Shown piece after piece: positions 63,241 through 64,000 of a stretch of DNA of 64,000 nucleotides. Where the stretch lies: assembly GCF_000759795.1 (NCBI RefSeq), contig NZ_BBMZ01000015.1:1-64000 (forward strand), given 5' to 3'. The stretch's first letter is position 1, and the number at the start of each line of letters is the position of its first letter. The translations under genes and the position numbers were made by a program. The notes beneath the pieces are model-generated. The model was not told the DNA's origin. It did no database searches and worked only from the letters and a program-made list of their open reading frames with translations. The stretch is from Pseudescherichia vulneris NBRC 102420. Its GTDB lineage: Bacteria > Pseudomonadota > Gammaproteobacteria > Enterobacterales > Enterobacteriaceae.

Positions 63241-64000
63241 ATGTTTAAGAATGCATTTGCTAACCTGCAAAAGGTCGGTAAATCACTGATGTTGCCCGTT
63301 TCCGTACTGCCTATCGCAGGGATCCTGCTTGGCGTCGGTTCGGCTAACTTCACCTGGCTTCCAGAAGTGGTTTCCCATGTAATGGCAGAAGCGGGCGGTT
63401 CCGTTTTTGCTAACATGCCTCTGATTTTCGCTATCGGTGTTGCACTTGGCTTCACCAATAACGACGGCGTGTCTGCGCTGGCGGCAGTGGTTGCCTATGG
63501 CATCATGGTGAAAACCATGGCCGTGGTGGCGCCGCTGGTGCTGCATCTGCCTGCGGAAGAGATTACGGCGAAACACCTTGCGGATACCGGTGTTCTCGGC
63601 GGGATCATCGCAGGTGCGATTGCTGCCTACATGTTCAACCGCTTCTACCGCATCAAGCTCCCTGAGTATCTGGGCTTCTTCGCCGGTAAGCGCTTCGTGC
63701 CGATCATCTCTGGTCTGGCTGCGATCTTCATGGGCGTGATCCTCTCCTTCATCTGGCCACCGATCGGTACGGCTATCCAGACCTTCTCCCAGTGGGCTGC
63801 TTACCAGAACCCGGTTGTGGCGTTTGGTATCTACGGCTTCATTGAGCGCTGCCTGGTGCCGTTCGGTCTGCACCACATCTGGAACGTTCCTTTCCAGATG
63901 CAGATTGGTGAATACGCCAACGCGGCAGGCCAGGTCTTCCACGGCGATATCCCGCGCTACATGGCAGGTGACCCGACCGCAGGTAAACTCTCCGGTGGCT
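63241..64000 (+). CDS. ptsG: Glucose PTS transporter EIIBC, 5' part
   Basis: The first 253 codons of a protein that has 477 in E. coli; the gene runs off the window edge. It imports and phosphorylates glucose. Start [20 protein letters not shown]; the EIIC membrane domain follows with [20 protein letters not shown] and the [18 protein letters not shown] region. Only the C domain is in view; the phospho-Cys of EIIB lies beyond. Confidence 0.97.
   Translation, partial: MFKNAFANLQKVGKSLMLPVSVLPIAGILLGVGSANFTWLPEVVSHVMAEAGGSVFANMPLIFAIGVALGFTNNDGVSALAAVVAYGIMVKTMAVVAPLVLHLPAEEITAKHLADTGVLGGIIAGAIAAYMFNRFYRIKLPEYLGFFAGKRFVPIISGLAAIFMGVILSFIWPPIGTAIQTFSQWAAYQNPVVAFGIYGFIERCLVPFGLHHIWNVPFQMQIGEYANAAGQVFHGDIPRYMAGDPTAGKLSGG

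Overview
The window is a piece of a chromosome from the family Enterobacteriaceae. From the second tRNA-Ser gene to the right edge it follows the E. coli K-12 order serX-ghrA-ycdXYZ-csg-ymdB-clsC-opgCGH-lpxL-pyrC-mdtH-rimJ-murJ-flg-rne-rpmF-fab-holB-ptsG almost gene for gene. Most proteins keep the E. coli length. Several details differ from K-12: a 144-residue CsgA, no ymdA gene, a 1114-residue RNase E, an extra Thr in AcpP, and an added MFS/LysR gene pair. A relative such as Enterobacter, Lelliottia, Leclercia or Kosakonia fits, but the genus cannot be fixed from this stretch alone.

Layout. (1) 1-2900: two complete tRNA-Ser(GGA) units, each with its own promoter and terminator, flank an AT-rich 2.6 kb island. 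The island carries REP repeats and a two-gene ATPase/HNH nuclease operon that looks like a Septu (PtuAB) anti-phage system. (2) 3140-6053: ghrA, ycdX, ycdY, ycdZ, the last behind a perfect CRP site. (3) 6085-10506: the curli locus, divergent csgDEFG and csgBAC around a long regulatory gap. (4) 10640-18072: ymdB, clsC and the periplasmic glucan genes opgC and opgGH. (5) 18197-28574: envelope and stress genes yceK, msyB, lpxL, trhO, yceI, yceJ, yceO, solA, bssS, dinI, pyrC, yceB, grxB, mdtH. (6) 28767-32599: rimJ, yceH, yceM, murJ. (7) 32647-44133: flagellar genes flgNMA (minus) and flgBCDEFGHIJKL (plus), with recognisable FlhDC and sigma-28 sites. (8) 44214-46470: an inserted divergent MFS transporter and LysR regulator pair. 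(9) 46512-51371: rne and rluC. (10) 51430-62945: yceF, yceD, rpmF and the fatty-acid cluster plsX-fabH-fabD-fabG-acpP-fabF, then pabC, mltG, tmk, holB and ycfH. (11) 63241 to the edge: the start of ptsG with its CRP-type promoter and SgrS-pairing leader.

How it works together: most of the window is core envelope biology: surface fibres, osmoregulated glucans, lipid A acylation, peptidoglycan precursor flipping, flagella and fatty-acid synthesis. The accessory content sits at two places, the tRNA-Ser island at the left and the flgL-rne junction. The best candidate for a less described system is the compact ATPase/HNH pair between the two tRNA-Ser genes. It is probably a divergent Septu rather than something wholly new.
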